Source of the DNA: Natronomonas pharaonis DSM 2160 | Lineage (GTDB): Archaea > Halobacteriota > Halobacteria > Halobacteriales > Haloarculaceae | Reading direction: 5' to 3' | DNA: 64,000 bases | Assembly: GCF_000026045.1 (NCBI RefSeq) | Contig: NC_007426.1 | Coordinates: 62,001-126,000 of the forward strand | Shown here: positions 54,570 to 63,614 of the stretch, piece after piece | Numbering within the stretch: position 1 is the first letter of the stretch | Layout of the letters: every line of letters begins with the position of its first letter | Program-made: the position numbers and the translations under genes | Notes under the pieces: model-generated | Seen by the model: the letters and a program-made list of their open reading frames with translations, nothing else | Told to the model about the DNA's origin: nothing | The model's database searches: none

Positions 54570-57140
54570 ATGGACGAGGCGCTGGGACCGCCGCCCGCGA
54601 TGGCCGAGAAGGCCGACGAACTCACGCCGATGCTGTCGCAGTATCTGGAACTGTGTGAGCGCTACGACGACGCGCTCGTGTTGTTCCAGGTCGGCGACTT
54701 CTACGAGACGTTCTGTGAGGCCGCCGAGACGACCGCCCGCCTGCTGGAGATTACGCTCACCCAGCGGGAGGATTCGACGGGGACCTATCCGATGGCCGGT
54801 ATCCCCATCGACAACGCGGAGTCGTACATCGAGACGCTGCTGGATGCGGGCTACCGGGTCGCCGTTGCCGACCAGGTAGAGGCGGCTGAAGCGGCATCAG
54901 GACTCGTCGACCGGGCGGTCACCCGCGTTGTCACGCCGGGAACGCTCACCGAGACGGAGCTACTGGCCGAGGCGGACAACAACTTCGTCGCCTGCCTGAC
55001 CGACGGCTACGGTTTGGCCCTCTTGGATGTCTCGACGGGTGACTGTTATGCCACCCGGCTGGACCGCACGGCGGGCGTCGCAGACGAACTCGAGCGGTTC
55101 GACCCCGCAGAGGCGGTTGTCGGCCCCGACGCGCCGACCGACTGCTTCGGCGAGGACTGCATGGTGACGCCGTACGAGCGGTCGGCCTTCGAACTCGACG
55201 CCGCCCGCGAGCGGGTCGAGGCCTACTTCGGGTCGACAGCGCTCGCCAGCGACGCCGAAATACGAGCCTGCGGAGCGTTGCTCGCGTACGCCGAGTACGC
55301 CCGCGGAACGACGACCGACGGCGAGACGGAGCCGCTCGATTATATCAACCAGCTCACGCGGTACGACCCCCGAGAGTACATGCTGTTGGACGCCGTGGCG
55401 GTGCGCTCGCTGGAGATATTCGAGCCGCGGCACGTCCACGGGCTGGAGGGGGCGGCACTTGTCGAGACACTCGACGAAACCGCCAGCGCCCTCGGCGGCC
55501 GCGAGCTTCGCGATTGGCTCCGCCGGCCGCTGCTGGACGCCGACCGAATCGAACGCCGGCTCGATGCTGTCGAGGCGCTTGTCGAGCGGGTCAGCGACCG
55601 CGAGCGGGCAAGCGAACGCCTCGCGGACGTGTACGACCTCGAACGACTGGTGGCGGCCGTCTCCCGCGGTCGGGCCGACGCCCGCGACCTCCGGGCGCTG
55701 GAGTCGACACTGTCTGTCGTGCCGGAGCTACGCGCCTGCCTCGACGACGCGGCCGGGGAAAGCGAGAAGCTGGCGTCGGTCCGCGAGCGGCTCGACGACT
55801 GCACGGCAGTCAGAGAGCTCATCGACCGCGCCATCGTCGACTCGCCACCGGTCGAAATCACCGAGGGCGGTGTCATCCGGGACGGCTACGACGAGCGACT
55901 CGACGAACTGCGAGCCACCGAGCGGGACGGGAAAGCATGGATAGACGACCTCGAAGCCAAAGAGCGCGAGCGCACCGGCATCGACTCGCTGAAAGTCGGC
56001 CACAACTCCGTTCACGGCTATTACATCGAGGTCACGAATCCGAATCTCGATGCCGTTCCGGACGATTATCAGCGGCGGCAGACGCTGAAAAACTCCGAGC
56101 GGTTCTACACCCCCGAACTCAAAGAGCGGGAAGACGAAATCATCCGGGCCGAAGACCGGGCCGACGAACTCGAATACGAGCGCTTCCGGTCGGTCCGAGA
56201 GGAGGTCGCGGCGGCCACAGAGCGGATACAGGAGACCGCCCGCGCCGTCGCCGAACTCGACGTGCTCTGTGCGCTGGCGACCGTCGCCGCCCAGTACGAC
56301 TACTGCCGACCGACCGTCGACGCCGACGGTATCTACATCGAAGGCGGACGGCACCCGGTCGTCGAGCGCACCGAGTCGTCGTTCGTTCCCAACCCGACCG
56401 ACCTCCCTGCAACGGAGCCGCTCGCGGTCATCACCGGGCCGAATATGTCAGGCAAGTCGACCTACATGCGCCAGGTCGCGCTGACTTCGGTGCTCACACA
56501 GCTCGGGAGTTTCGTGCCGGCGGAACGGGCCGCTGTCCCGATATTTGACCGCGTGTTCACTCGTGTCGGCGCGTCGGACGACATCGCCGGCGGTCGCTCG
56601 ACGTTCATGGTCGAGATGACGGAGCTGTCGACGATTCTCGACGCCGCCGACGGGCGGAGCCTGGTCGTTCTCGACGAGGTCGGCCGCGGTACCTCGACCC
56701 GCGACGGCTACGCCATCGCGCAGGCGACGACCGAGTACCTCCACGATGAGGCCGGCGCGTTTACCCTGTTTGCGACCCACCACCACGAGCTGACCGACGT
56801 GGCCGCCGAACTCCCGCAAGCGCGAAACTACCACTTCGCGGCCGCCCGGACGGCCGACGGTGTCGAGTTCGACCACGACCTGCGGCCGGGGGCCGCCGAA
56901 GCCTCCTACGGGGTCGAAGTCGCAGAGATGGCGGGCGTTCCGGAGGCGGTAGTCGACCGAGCCGACGAGCTTCTCGGCGGAATGCGGAGCAACGACACGC
57001 CGCCGGCCGCCGCCGCATCGACGGATGGCGGGCGCGTTCCCGAAGCGTTGCTGGCGGAGTTAGAGGCCGTCGACCTCGCGGAGACGACGCCGCTGGAGGC
57101 GTTGAACCTGCTTTCGCGGCTCAAATCACAGCTCGACTGA
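54570..57140 (+). CDS. mutS: DNA mismatch repair protein MutS
   Basis: 856 residues, full-length MutS1. The mismatch-reading F-x-E motif is seen in [15 protein letters not shown] near residue 45. Connector, lever and clamp regions follow, then the ABC-type ATPase with Walker [21 protein letters not shown] near residue 625, Walker [30 protein letters not shown] and C-terminal [20 protein letters not shown]. It recognises base mismatches. A mutL gene is not in the window. ATG 54570 fits the upstream TATA-like element; MAEKADEL, 10 codons later, is an alternative. Confidence 0.96.
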   Translation: MDEALGPPPAMAEKADELTPMLSQYLELCERYDDALVLFQVGDFYETFCEAAETTARLLEITLTQREDSTGTYPMAGIPIDNAESYIETLLDAGYRVAVADQVEAAEAASGLVDRAVTRVVTPGTLTETELLAEADNNFVACLTDGYGLALLDVSTGDCYATRLDRTAGVADELERFDPAEAVVGPDAPTDCFGEDCMVTPYERSAFELDAARERVEAYFGSTALASDAEIRACGALLAYAEYARGTTTDGETEPLDYINQLTRYDPREYMLLDAVAVRSLEIFEPRHVHGLEGAALVETLDETASALGGRELRDWLRRPLLDADRIERRLDAVEALVERVSDRERASERLADVYDLERLVAAVSRGRADARDLRALESTLSVVPELRACLDDAAGESEKLASVRERLDDCTAVRELIDRAIVDSPPVEITEGGVIRDGYDERLDELRATERDGKAWIDDLEAKERERTGIDSLKVGHNSVHGYYIEVTNPNLDAVPDDYQRRQTLKNSERFYTPELKEREDEIIRAEDRADELEYERFRSVREEVAAATERIQETARAVAELDVLCALATVAAQYDYCRPTVDADGIYIEGGRHPVVERTESSFVPNPTDLPATEPLAVITGPNMSGKSTYMRQVALTSVLTQLGSFVPAERAAVPIFDRVFTRVGASDDIAGGRSTFMVEMTELSTILDAADGRSLVVLDEVGRGTSTRDGYAIAQATTEYLHDEAGAFTLFATHHHELTDVAAELPQARNYHFAAARTADGVEFDHDLRPGAAEASYGVEVAEMAGVPEAVVDRADELLGGMRSNDTPPAAAASTDGGRVPEALLAELEAVDLAETTPLEALNLLSRLKSQLD

Positions 57141-57261
57141 GCTGCTGTGGGCGCGCTGAAAGGGGCTTTACACATCGGACGAGCGACGTTCGGACGGCCC
57201 GCTTGGATTCGACGATAGAAGGCAAAAAACCAAGGTCGCGGGTATCGGAGCGAGTCATACC

Positions 57262-57927
57262 ATGCTCGGTCAGCTGCTGGACATCGCCGAACAGCGGTTC
57301 GCGGAGGCTATCGTCACGATAATCGACCTGCTGCCCCGACTTATCCTCGGGATACTGATACTCGCCGTCGCGTTCGGTGTCGCCGGCACAATCGCCGGCA
57401 CGGTCCGGAGCGGGCTCTCACAGACCGGGCTCTTCGATGCGGTCAGCCAGACACCAATCGCCGGAAACGCCTCGGCAAACAACATCGCGGCCGGGACAGG
57501 AATACTGATTTCGGGATACGTGAAGCTCATCGGCGCGGCGATAGCCGTCGCCGCCCTCGAAATCGGCGGTATCAGCGGGCTGGCGGTCTCCGTCGGCTGG
57601 TATGTGACGTTTGCTCTCGGCGCGGCAGCCGTCGTCGCCATCGGGTCAGTGCTGGCGACCGTCGTCGGCGGCCGCGCAGCCGCGTGGGAACCGGTACGGG
57701 GGACCGCCGCAGCGCCAATCCTCGGTGGGCTGACACAGGCGTTCCTCTATCTCGTCGCCGGCGTCATCGCACTCGACTTGCTTGACCTCCGGACCGGCAT
57801 CGTCTTTGCCGTCGTCGAACCGCTTGCCCGTGGACTCGGCCTCGCGCTGGCGGTCGGACTCGGTGCCGCCATCGTCATCGCCTACAGCGACGATATCGCG
57901 GCGTACCTCGATAACATCGGTAGCTGA
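57262..57927 (+). CDS. Membrane protein with conserved TM-helix repeats (CmpX/mechanosensitive-like)
   Basis: 221 residues, about five membrane helices. Two copies of a Gly/Ala-rich membrane-helix motif are visible (LLPRLILGILILAVAFGVAGTIAGTVRSGLSQ and YLVAGVIALDLLDLRTGIVFAVVEPLARGLGLALAVGLG), as in the conserved TM-helix proteins often found near mechanosensitive channels. No MscS beta domain is seen, so it is probably not a channel by itself. It lies downstream of mutS by 121 bases and upstream of the Mrr-like gene by 50 bases. Confidence 0.75.
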   Translation: MLGQLLDIAEQRFAEAIVTIIDLLPRLILGILILAVAFGVAGTIAGTVRSGLSQTGLFDAVSQTPIAGNASANNIAAGTGILISGYVKLIGAAIAVAALEIGGISGLAVSVGWYVTFALGAAAVVAIGSVLATVVGGRAAAWEPVRGTAAAPILGGLTQAFLYLVAGVIALDLLDLRTGIVFAVVEPLARGLGLALAVGLGAAIVIAYSDDIAAYLDNIGS

Positions 57928-57977
57928 GACGGTCGACAGACGGCGGCTTTTTCTCCTCCGGTGACGAGAAGCCGAAC

Positions 57978-59303
57978 GTGACGACGCTGCTGGACGACCT
58001 CTCGGGCTACGAGTTCGAGGACGCCGTCGCCTCGCTGTTCCGGGCGCTTGATTACGAGGATGTCTCGGTCGCGACCCGGGTGGCAGACGAGGGCCGCGAC
58101 ATCACGATGTACGACGGTGAGACGGCCTACGTCGTCGAGTGCAAGCACACCGACACCGTCTCCCGGCCGGTCGTCCAGAAGCTTCACTCAGCGGTCGCGA
58201 CATACAGCCACGACGGCCCGAAACACGGGATGGTCGTCACCTCGGGTCGGTTCACCGGACCGGCCGAAAAATACGCCAAAGAGCTACGGGAGCGTGGCGA
58301 CCCGCACCCGATAGAGCTCCTCGATGGAACGGATATCCGCGAACTCGGCGAATCGGTCGGGATGGACCTCCGCAACGGCCGCATCGAGATTCTCTGCGAG
58401 GAAACGTTGCCGGTCGGCGACCCCGAGCACGTGCTCGCGGCTGTGTTCGAGGAAATCAAAAACGCCCCGCCGCGGACGAAACTCCCCGAACCGGCAGTCG
58501 AGGTGGGCTACAACCCCATCGTCGATATCGAGGCGGTCACCCGGTCGACCTTCGAGACGGGGGCCGGCGTCATCCACCGCATCAACCGCCGGGACCGCCT
58601 CATCGTCGAGGCCGACCCGGCCGGGCCGCGGCTCGCGCCGGGGGGCGTTTCCACCCTGACCGGCATCGAGTCGGTCGCCCTCAGTGACGAACAGAAGCGC
58701 CACGGCGGCGAGGCAGTCCGGTTCGGGCTGACGGAATCGGAGGCCAGAGACTGGACCAGAGAGCGTCTCTGTGACCGCCTTGAAACGACGGTGGCCTACA
58801 CCGGCGACAACAACGTCACCTACGAGCAAACCTGCCGGCCCTCGCCGGACGACGTTGCCCTCCAGCAGGTCGAGCCGTGTTATCTCCCGCGTGTCGACGC
58901 TGCCGTCGAACTCGGAGCCTACACCCACCGATACGAGTACGACGCCGCCGGTGAGCGGCACGTCCCTCGGACGGATGGCATCCGGCGCTGTGTTCACTGC
59001 GAGACGGCTGGGGCCGACGCGGCAACGTACACGTACTGTGAGAACTGCGGCAGCATCAGTTGCGGAACCCACACGAAGACCGAGCGGCTCGAATCGGAGC
59101 CGGTCTGTACCGGCTGTGCGGTCACCGGCGAGTTCTTTTATGCGACAAAGTACTTTTTCGACGAGGAAAACCGGGCGGCGTTCCGCGACGAGTACGAAGC
59201 AATGCCCATCCATCACAAAGCGATGGAAAACCCGTATTTGACGGCTGCTATCGTCGCTGCGGCACTGCTCGTCGTTGCGGCAGTGGCTGTCGCCGCCCTG
59301 TGA
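57978..59303 (+). CDS. Mrr-like restriction endonuclease with zinc ribbon and C-terminal membrane helix
   Basis: 441 residues with a GTG start. The N-terminal PD-(D/E)xK nuclease (~1-115) has GYEFEDAVASLFRALDYEDV, then DEGRDITM and VVECKHT, the D...ExK core, and KLHSAVATYSHDGPKHGMVVTSGRFT, as in Mrr enzymes. The middle ~200 residues are unassigned. A zinc-ribbon-like cluster (CVHCETAG...YCENCGSISC...PVCTGC, residues ~335-375) is followed by a single membrane helix (YLTAAIVAAALLVVAAVAVAAL) at the very C-terminus. Membrane anchoring is unusual for a nuclease. The stop lies inside the terminal sequence of the TnpB remnant. Confidence 0.87.
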   Translation: MTTLLDDLSGYEFEDAVASLFRALDYEDVSVATRVADEGRDITMYDGETAYVVECKHTDTVSRPVVQKLHSAVATYSHDGPKHGMVVTSGRFTGPAEKYAKELRERGDPHPIELLDGTDIRELGESVGMDLRNGRIEILCEETLPVGDPEHVLAAVFEEIKNAPPRTKLPEPAVEVGYNPIVDIEAVTRSTFETGAGVIHRINRRDRLIVEADPAGPRLAPGGVSTLTGIESVALSDEQKRHGGEAVRFGLTESEARDWTRERLCDRLETTVAYTGDNNVTYEQTCRPSPDDVALQQVEPCYLPRVDAAVELGAYTHRYEYDAAGERHVPRTDGIRRCVHCETAGADAATYTYCENCGSISCGTHTKTERLESEPVCTGCAVTGEFFYATKYFFDEENRAAFRDEYEAMPIHHKAMENPYLTAAIVAAALLVVAAVAVAAL

Positions 59304-59304
59304 A

Positions 59305-59387
59305 CTACCCCTGCCTACTCGCCTGCTTCGCAGGCTCCTTGAGGCAGGGGCTTCCTGATTCAACGACGCGACTTGCAGACACGGAAA
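59305..59387 (-). pseudogene. 3' remnant of an IS200/IS605-type tnpB, with terminal hairpin
   Basis: On the minus strand, 59364-59305 reads VESGSPCLKEPAKQASRQG and a TAG stop, the characteristic C-terminal end of haloarchaeal TnpB (IS1341-type) proteins as I recall it. The same frame continues upstream as VSVSASRV to 59387, where the nucS stop begins, so only ~27 codons survive. The DNA is a nested hairpin: CCCCTGCCT (59308-59316) pairs with AGGCAGGGG (59342-59350), and inside it GCCTGC pairs with GCAGGC around TTC. In active elements this right-end hairpin is part of the guide-RNA (omega RNA) scaffold. No transposase body, left end or tnpA is near. Confidence 0.8.
59308..59350. terminator. 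Nested hairpin between convergent genes
   Basis: Two stacked stems (9 and 6 base pairs) between the stop codons of the Mrr-like gene and nucS. It derives from the TnpB remnant. Whether it now ends transcription of either gene is inferred from position alone; there is no T-run next to it. Confidence 0.4.
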
Positions 59388-60128
59388 CTAATCGCGTGGC
59401 GTCAGCGAAACGAACTCCAGGCCCTGCTCGGCGAGCAGCGACCGCGCCCGCTCGGTGACCGAGGGCGCAACGAGAATGCCGCGAACCTCGGCGTCGGCGT
59501 GGAGGTCACGCTCCAGCGCCGCAACGTAGCGGTCAAGCTGGCCGACGGCGTCTGGACCGACACGCCGCCGTTTCAGTTCGAGAACGGTTGTTCGTCCCTC
59601 GCTGTCCTCGCCGTAGACATCGACGGCTCCGGCGGGCGTCTCGCGTTCGGTCGCCAGCGGTCGAAACCCCGACTCGACGAGCGACGGCTCCGAGAGGATG
59701 CGGTCTTTCAGGTCGGCTTCGGTTCCCTCCAGTTCGAGCGTCTCCTCGTCGGTCGGCCGAAAGACGGCAACGTGAGCAACATCGCTGAAGCGGATTTCGA
59801 GCCGCTCGTCGGGCGTCTCCCGCCGGCTCTCGATGACAAGTGCGCCGTCATCGACCCGGCACTCGTGGGTGCAGCCGGGGGGCTGCCAGTTGACCGGCTT
59901 TTGTCCCTCGTCGGTGTGGACGAGCGCCGCCCCGTCCGGTTTCAGCATCACGTGCCGGTCGCCGGGGCCGAGTTCGGACGCCGCCCGCCCCTCGTAGTCG
60001 ACGGTGCAGCGGCCAAAAAGCGTCACAAGCGCATCACTGGCGAGCCCGTCGGCGACGAGCGACGACGCCGGACCGACAGCCGGCTCGGCAAGCGTTCGTG
60101 TCGCGTCCTCGCTCGGGTCGTCTGTCAC
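59388..60128 (-). CDS. nucS: Mismatch-specific endonuclease NucS (EndoMS)
   Basis: 246 residues, standard for NucS. The N-terminal domain binds DNA (TLFGRCTVDYEGRAASELGPGDRHVMLKPDGAALVH, LVIESRRETPDERLEIRF). The C-terminal RecB-like nuclease has the catalytic Glu-Asp-Glu-Lys set: ILSEPSLVESGFRPLATERET, GAVDVYGEDSEG and TTVLELKRRRVG. It cuts both strands at G-T, G-G and T-T mismatches, a MutSL-independent repair route in many archaea, and may act with PCNA. A CTTAACCGC about 28 bases before the ATG may be the TATA box. Confidence 0.95.
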   Translation of the reverse strand: MTDDPSEDATRTLAEPAVGPASSLVADGLASDALVTLFGRCTVDYEGRAASELGPGDRHVMLKPDGAALVHTDEGQKPVNWQPPGCTHECRVDDGALVIESRRETPDERLEIRFSDVAHVAVFRPTDEETLELEGTEADLKDRILSEPSLVESGFRPLATERETPAGAVDVYGEDSEGRTTVLELKRRRVGPDAVGQLDRYVAALERDLHADAEVRGILVAPSVTERARSLLAEQGLEFVSLTPRD

Positions 60129-60208
60129 GGCCGAGGGTAGCCGCGAGCCGCGGTTAAGTGTCGCGTTCTCGGCAGCGGCTCTTTGTGTCTGCCGCCCGAG
60201 GAGCCGCT

Positions 60209-60916
60209 ATGGACGACGAGCACTCGTTTGACCCGGACACCGAGGAGGGGCGCGAGGTGGCGGCCAAAGCGGGGGAGGAGTCTTCCGACTTCCTCTCGCT
60301 TCTGCCGCACTACTACCGGGGAGAGGTCAGCCAGATGTCGACCCGAATCAGCCGCCTCGACCTGACGGTCGATTGGGCTATCGGTCTCATCGCCGCCGTG
60401 CTAGCGCTTTCGTTCGCATCACCCGACAGCCCCCCGTACTTCCTGCTCATCGGGATGCTCGCGCTGACTATCTTCTTGGGATTCGATATCCGGCGCTACC
60501 GGTCGTACGACGCGGCCCGCTCGCGGGTCCGGATGATAGAGGAGAACGTCTTCGCGAACGCGTTCAACCCCAACGGGACGGTTCATGACCACTGGCGGTC
60601 GGAACTCGCCGAAGACCTTCGCAAGCCGACACTTAAGGTGTCGGTTCGGGAGGCGGTAACCAGGCGTCTCCGCCGAGTGTATTTCCCGCTGTTGAGCCTC
60701 CTGTTTCTCGCGTGGGTGTTCCGGATTACAATCTTCGTTCCCGGCGAGCAGTGGCACGAAACCGCATCGGTCCCGGGCATTCCCGGCACTGTCGTTGTTG
60801 GAATCGTCGTTGGCTACTATTTCGCCACCGCAGCGCTGACGTTCTGGCCGGGACAGCGCCAAGCGAAGGGGGAGTACTACGGGGTCGACCCAGGACGCTG
60901 GAAAAAGAAGAAGTGA
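60209..60916 (+). CDS. DUF2270 membrane protein
   Basis: 235 residues from ATG 60209; an upstream GTG extension is unlike the family. A soluble N-terminus with DFLSLLPHYYRGEVSQMSTRISRLDLTVDWAI leads to four membrane helices (GLIAAVLALSFASP, YFLLIGMLALTIFLGFDIRRYRSYD, VYFPLLSLLFLAWVFRITIFV, GTVVVGIVVGYYFATAALTFW). The tail is basic (GRWKKKK). The family is common in haloarchaea and cyanobacteria, without a proven role. Divergent from nucS. Confidence 0.83.
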   Translation: MDDEHSFDPDTEEGREVAAKAGEESSDFLSLLPHYYRGEVSQMSTRISRLDLTVDWAIGLIAAVLALSFASPDSPPYFLLIGMLALTIFLGFDIRRYRSYDAARSRVRMIEENVFANAFNPNGTVHDHWRSELAEDLRKPTLKVSVREAVTRRLRRVYFPLLSLLFLAWVFRITIFVPGEQWHETASVPGIPGTVVVGIVVGYYFATAALTFWPGQRQAKGEYYGVDPGRWKKKK

Positions 60917-60921
60917 CGCGC

Positions 60922-61458
60922 TCAGCCGGACCCCGGTAGCCAAACGACGGTTCCACGGTCGGGGTCGAGCCAGCGCAGCGCCGCAACGATACTCGCACCG
61001 TCCGGGCCGGCGACGCCACGGACCGCCCGGCCACCGGCTAACCACCCGCGGAGATAGGCGGCGTCGCGTTCGCCGTCGTAGCCGACGAGTGCGACCGTCG
61101 GTGCGTCCGGCGGGCTGAGCCGCCCGTTTTCGACGCCGAAGACAACGTAAGTCGTGACCGAAAACGACGGGTCGACGACGTAGAGGCGCTCGTGTTCCAG
61201 CGGGTCGATGTACCCGCCGATGTCGGTAAACGAAAGGTCGGTCGCCAGCGGGTCGCTGTCGACGGCTGTCGTTCGGTGCTCTGTCAGCCGTCCCCCCTCG
61301 GCGTCGAGCAAGCGGTCGGCCCGCTTGCGAGCCCAGTCGTCCTCCGGTGGCCTGCCAAACGGCGTGTCGACAGTCAGTGACTCAGGGTCCGGTGTCCAGT
61401 GTGCGTAATGGAGGTCGTAGCCGTCTCGGTCGTAGGCGACAAGCGTTCGATGACCCAT
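60922..61458 (-). CDS. Conserved haloarchaeal-type protein of unknown function
   Basis: 178 residues. It starts MGHRTLVAYDRDGYDLHYAHW, a start shared by a small haloarchaeal family (DUF6735 by recollection). It is mixed alpha/beta with DLSFTDIGGYIDPLEHERLYVVDPSFSVTTYVVFGVENG in the middle and VALVGYDGERDAAYLRGWLAGGRAV near the end. It is soluble with no catalytic motif. ATG 61458 is fixed by the TATA box at 61482-61490. Its stop is 6 bases from the convergent DUF2270 stop. Confidence 0.75.
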   Translation of the reverse strand: MGHRTLVAYDRDGYDLHYAHWTPDPESLTVDTPFGRPPEDDWARKRADRLLDAEGGRLTEHRTTAVDSDPLATDLSFTDIGGYIDPLEHERLYVVDPSFSVTTYVVFGVENGRLSPPDAPTVALVGYDGERDAAYLRGWLAGGRAVRGVAGPDGASIVAALRWLDPDRGTVVWLPGSG

Positions 61459-61481
61459 GGGGCCGCTGGCCGCGTGCTCGG

Positions 61482-61490
61482 TTATAAATA
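61482..61490. promoter_or_regulatory. Shared TATA element between divergent genes
   Basis: TTATAAATA lies 24-32 bases before the minus-strand ATG at 61458 (leaderless spacing). It reads as a TATA box on the plus strand too, where it would give a leader of ~50 bases for the AIR-synthase-like gene. Orientation on the plus strand is less certain. Confidence 0.55.
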
Positions 61491-61561
61491 TCGGCCCGCA
61501 AGCCGGCCTCCCGCGTAGCTCTCCGATAGATTCAATCCGCTTCCGGATGGCCAACGTGGCA

Positions 61562-62578
61562 ATGTCCGATACGTCCGGCAAGGTCGACCGCGAGTTCTTC
61601 GAGACACAGATTCAGCCGAATCTAGGCGCAGCGGCCGATTCGACGGTGCTCGGTCCAGAGCACGGTATCGATTTCGGCGTCGTAACGCCAGCGGGTGAGG
61701 CACTCGTGATTACGGCCGACCCGCTTTCGGTCGTCCCGGCGCTCGGGTTCGAACGGGCAGGGCGGCTCGCCGTCCACAGCGTCCTCTCCGACGTCGCCGT
61801 CAGTGGCGTCCCACCAACTCACCTCAGCGTGACACTCACACTCCCAGAGTCGATGGCTGAAGCGGAGTTCGCGGCGTTCTGGGGCGGTGTCGACGAAACG
61901 TGTTCGCGGCTCGGCGTCGATATCGTCACCGGCCACACGGGATATCACGCCACCGACTTCCCGTGGGTCGGCGGCGCGACGGCCATCGGCTTCGGCGACC
62001 CTGAACAGCTCGTCAGGCCCGACGGCGCGCGGCCGGGCGACGGACTCTTGCTCGCCGGCGGGCCGGGCCGCGAGGTTGCGGCGCTGTTTGCGACCCTGTT
62101 TTCTGATACTCTTGATGTCACCGAAGAGACGTGTCAGCAAGCGGCGGCGCGGCTCGAAGCGACGACCGCAGTCGAAGACGCGCTCGCCGCCGCCGACGCC
62201 GCCCCGGTTTCGGCGATGCACGACGCGACCGAATGCGGCGTCAAGGGTGCTCTCGCCGAACTGGCGGCCGCAAGCGGTGTCCACATCGACATCGAAAGCG
62301 ACGCAACCCCGTCACAGCCGGATATCGACGCCGTCTGCGAGGCCGTCGGCCTCGACCCGTGGTCTGTCTCCGCCCGTGGAACACTGTTGATTACCGGCCG
62401 GCCGGATGCGCTTGCGGCCGTCGCTGACGCACTCGAAGCCCGGGGGACCGATGCGGCAATTGTCGGCGCTGTCACTGCCGGCGACGGCGTTCACATCGAC
62501 GGCGAGGCGGTCGACCATCCCGGTGTCGACCCCGCGTGGGAGACGTTCAGGGAGCTTGGAGAGGCGGGAAGTAATTAG
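61562..62578 (+). CDS. AIR-synthase/HypE-like ATP-binding protein
   Basis: 338 residues from ATG 61562 (an ATG at 61547 is 5 codons earlier). The PurM/HypE/SelD-type fold has N-terminal GKVDREFFETQIQPNLGAAADSTVLGPEHGIDFGVV, a LSDVAVSGVPPTHLSVTLTLP metal/ATP region and C-terminal MHDATECGVKGALAELAAASGVHIDIESD, WSVSARGTLLITG. The residues resemble archaeal 'AIR synthase related' proteins more than ThiL or HypE; the substrate is unknown. No hyp, thi or pur partner genes are near. Confidence 0.85.
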   Translation: MSDTSGKVDREFFETQIQPNLGAAADSTVLGPEHGIDFGVVTPAGEALVITADPLSVVPALGFERAGRLAVHSVLSDVAVSGVPPTHLSVTLTLPESMAEAEFAAFWGGVDETCSRLGVDIVTGHTGYHATDFPWVGGATAIGFGDPEQLVRPDGARPGDGLLLAGGPGREVAALFATLFSDTLDVTEETCQQAAARLEATTAVEDALAAADAAPVSAMHDATECGVKGALAELAAASGVHIDIESDATPSQPDIDAVCEAVGLDPWSVSARGTLLITGRPDALAAVADALEARGTDAAIVGAVTAGDGVHIDGEAVDHPGVDPAWETFRELGEAGSN

Positions 62579-62768
62579 CCGTGTCTAAACAATTTCTTAG
62601 ACAGAAACTATAAAGTAGTCGGCGCAAAAAGGTCCGATTGCGTTCCGGTGCTGCCGGAGCGCGTGAGCTCCTGTCACGGACGTGGGTCGTGCTCGGGTTC
62701 GCGTCCGTACTTCTGTTCCAATGGCTATCGAACGGCAGCAGCAGCGATAAAAAAACAGCGAGAGTGGG

Positions 62769-63359
62769 TTACTTGCCGCGCTTGTCGTTGGCGCGGATGC
62801 TCGGACGGGTGTGTTCAGTACCCTTGCCGCGCTTTTGCTGGCCGCGGCCGCGCTGGCCGGCGGAGGTGCGACCGCGGTAGGCGCGGCCGCGCTGGCTGTC
62901 GTCGCAAATCCAGCTCAGGTCGTCGTCGTTCTGGATGGCCCCGTGCTCGGGGTCGAGCAGAATGACTTCGAACCATTTCTGCGAGCCGTCCTCGCCAACC
63001 CAGTAGCTGTTCAGTACGCGGAGGTTGCGGAACTTCCGTCCGGAGCGCTCTTCGGCGATGCGCTGGAGGTTCTTCCGCCGAGTGATCTTGTTGACACCCT
63101 GGCGCTTCGAACGACGGCCGGCCTTGAACCGCTGTTTGCGGGCCGTGCCTTTCCGGACCGACACGCGAGCGACGACAACGCCCTGCTTGGCCTTGTAGCC
63201 GAGCGAGCGGGCCTTGTCGAGTCGGGTCGGCCGTTCGATGCGTTCGATTGCGCCCTGGTCGCGCCATTCCTGCTGGCGCTGCCACTGCAGTTCCGCGAGC
63301 TTTCCTTCCTTGGGCGTCTTCCACGCCTCTCGGATGTGTGAGTAGAAGCTTCGTGCCAT
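62769..63359 (-). CDS. rpl15e: Ribosomal protein L15e
   Basis: 196 residues. Starts [19 protein letters not shown] and has the basic body [90 protein letters not shown] and a Gly/Arg-rich tail ([17 protein letters not shown]). Large-subunit rRNA-binding protein found in archaea and eukaryotes. ATG 63359 matches the family start. A 190-base gap follows (62579-62768) that is AT-richer and holds an ACTATAAAG element near 62608, matching no clear gene. Confidence 0.97.
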   Translation of the reverse strand: MARSFYSHIREAWKTPKEGKLAELQWQRQQEWRDQGAIERIERPTRLDKARSLGYKAKQGVVVARVSVRKGTARKQRFKAGRRSKRQGVNKITRRKNLQRIAEERSGRKFRNLRVLNSYWVGEDGSQKWFEVILLDPEHGAIQNDDDLSWICDDSQRGRAYRGRTSAGQRGRGQQKRGKGTEHTRPSIRANDKRGK

Positions 63360-63614
63360 GATGTTCACCACGGGCGTTTCGTGGTTCAACCGGCGGAGCC
63401 GGTCACATTCCAGCCTGTGTCGACAGGTGCCCGCTGGTGCCCGTCATCCAGCGAGTCGTTTCAACCGTGGCCGCTGGCGTGGTTAAGCGCTTCGGAACGG
63501 TAGCGGCTGTAACGCGAGCGGGTGGTTTCTATATCCCAATATGCAGTTTATCGCGCACCACGGGAGCGAACCAGTGGAAGCACGTGTCTGTCCGGAAAAC
63601 AGCCCGCAGCGGCC
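63360..63614. other. Gap between L15e and Rio2
   Basis: 255 bases, the longest gene-free stretch of the window. It should contain the L15e promoter; a GCGCTTAACCAC on the minus strand near 63480 is a weak TATA candidate. GGTGCCCGCTGGTGCCCG near 63427 is an imperfect direct repeat. No tRNA cloverleaf or small gene is convincing. Confidence 0.5.

Noticed and set aside
62638-62880. 80-residue plus-strand frame with a hydrophobic start
   Set aside because: Begins with TTG, runs into the antisense of L15e and has no promoter at the right distance.
63360-63614. Possible tRNA or small RNA in the L15e-Rio2 gap
   Set aside because: No T-arm consensus or cloverleaf could be found; only imperfect repeats.
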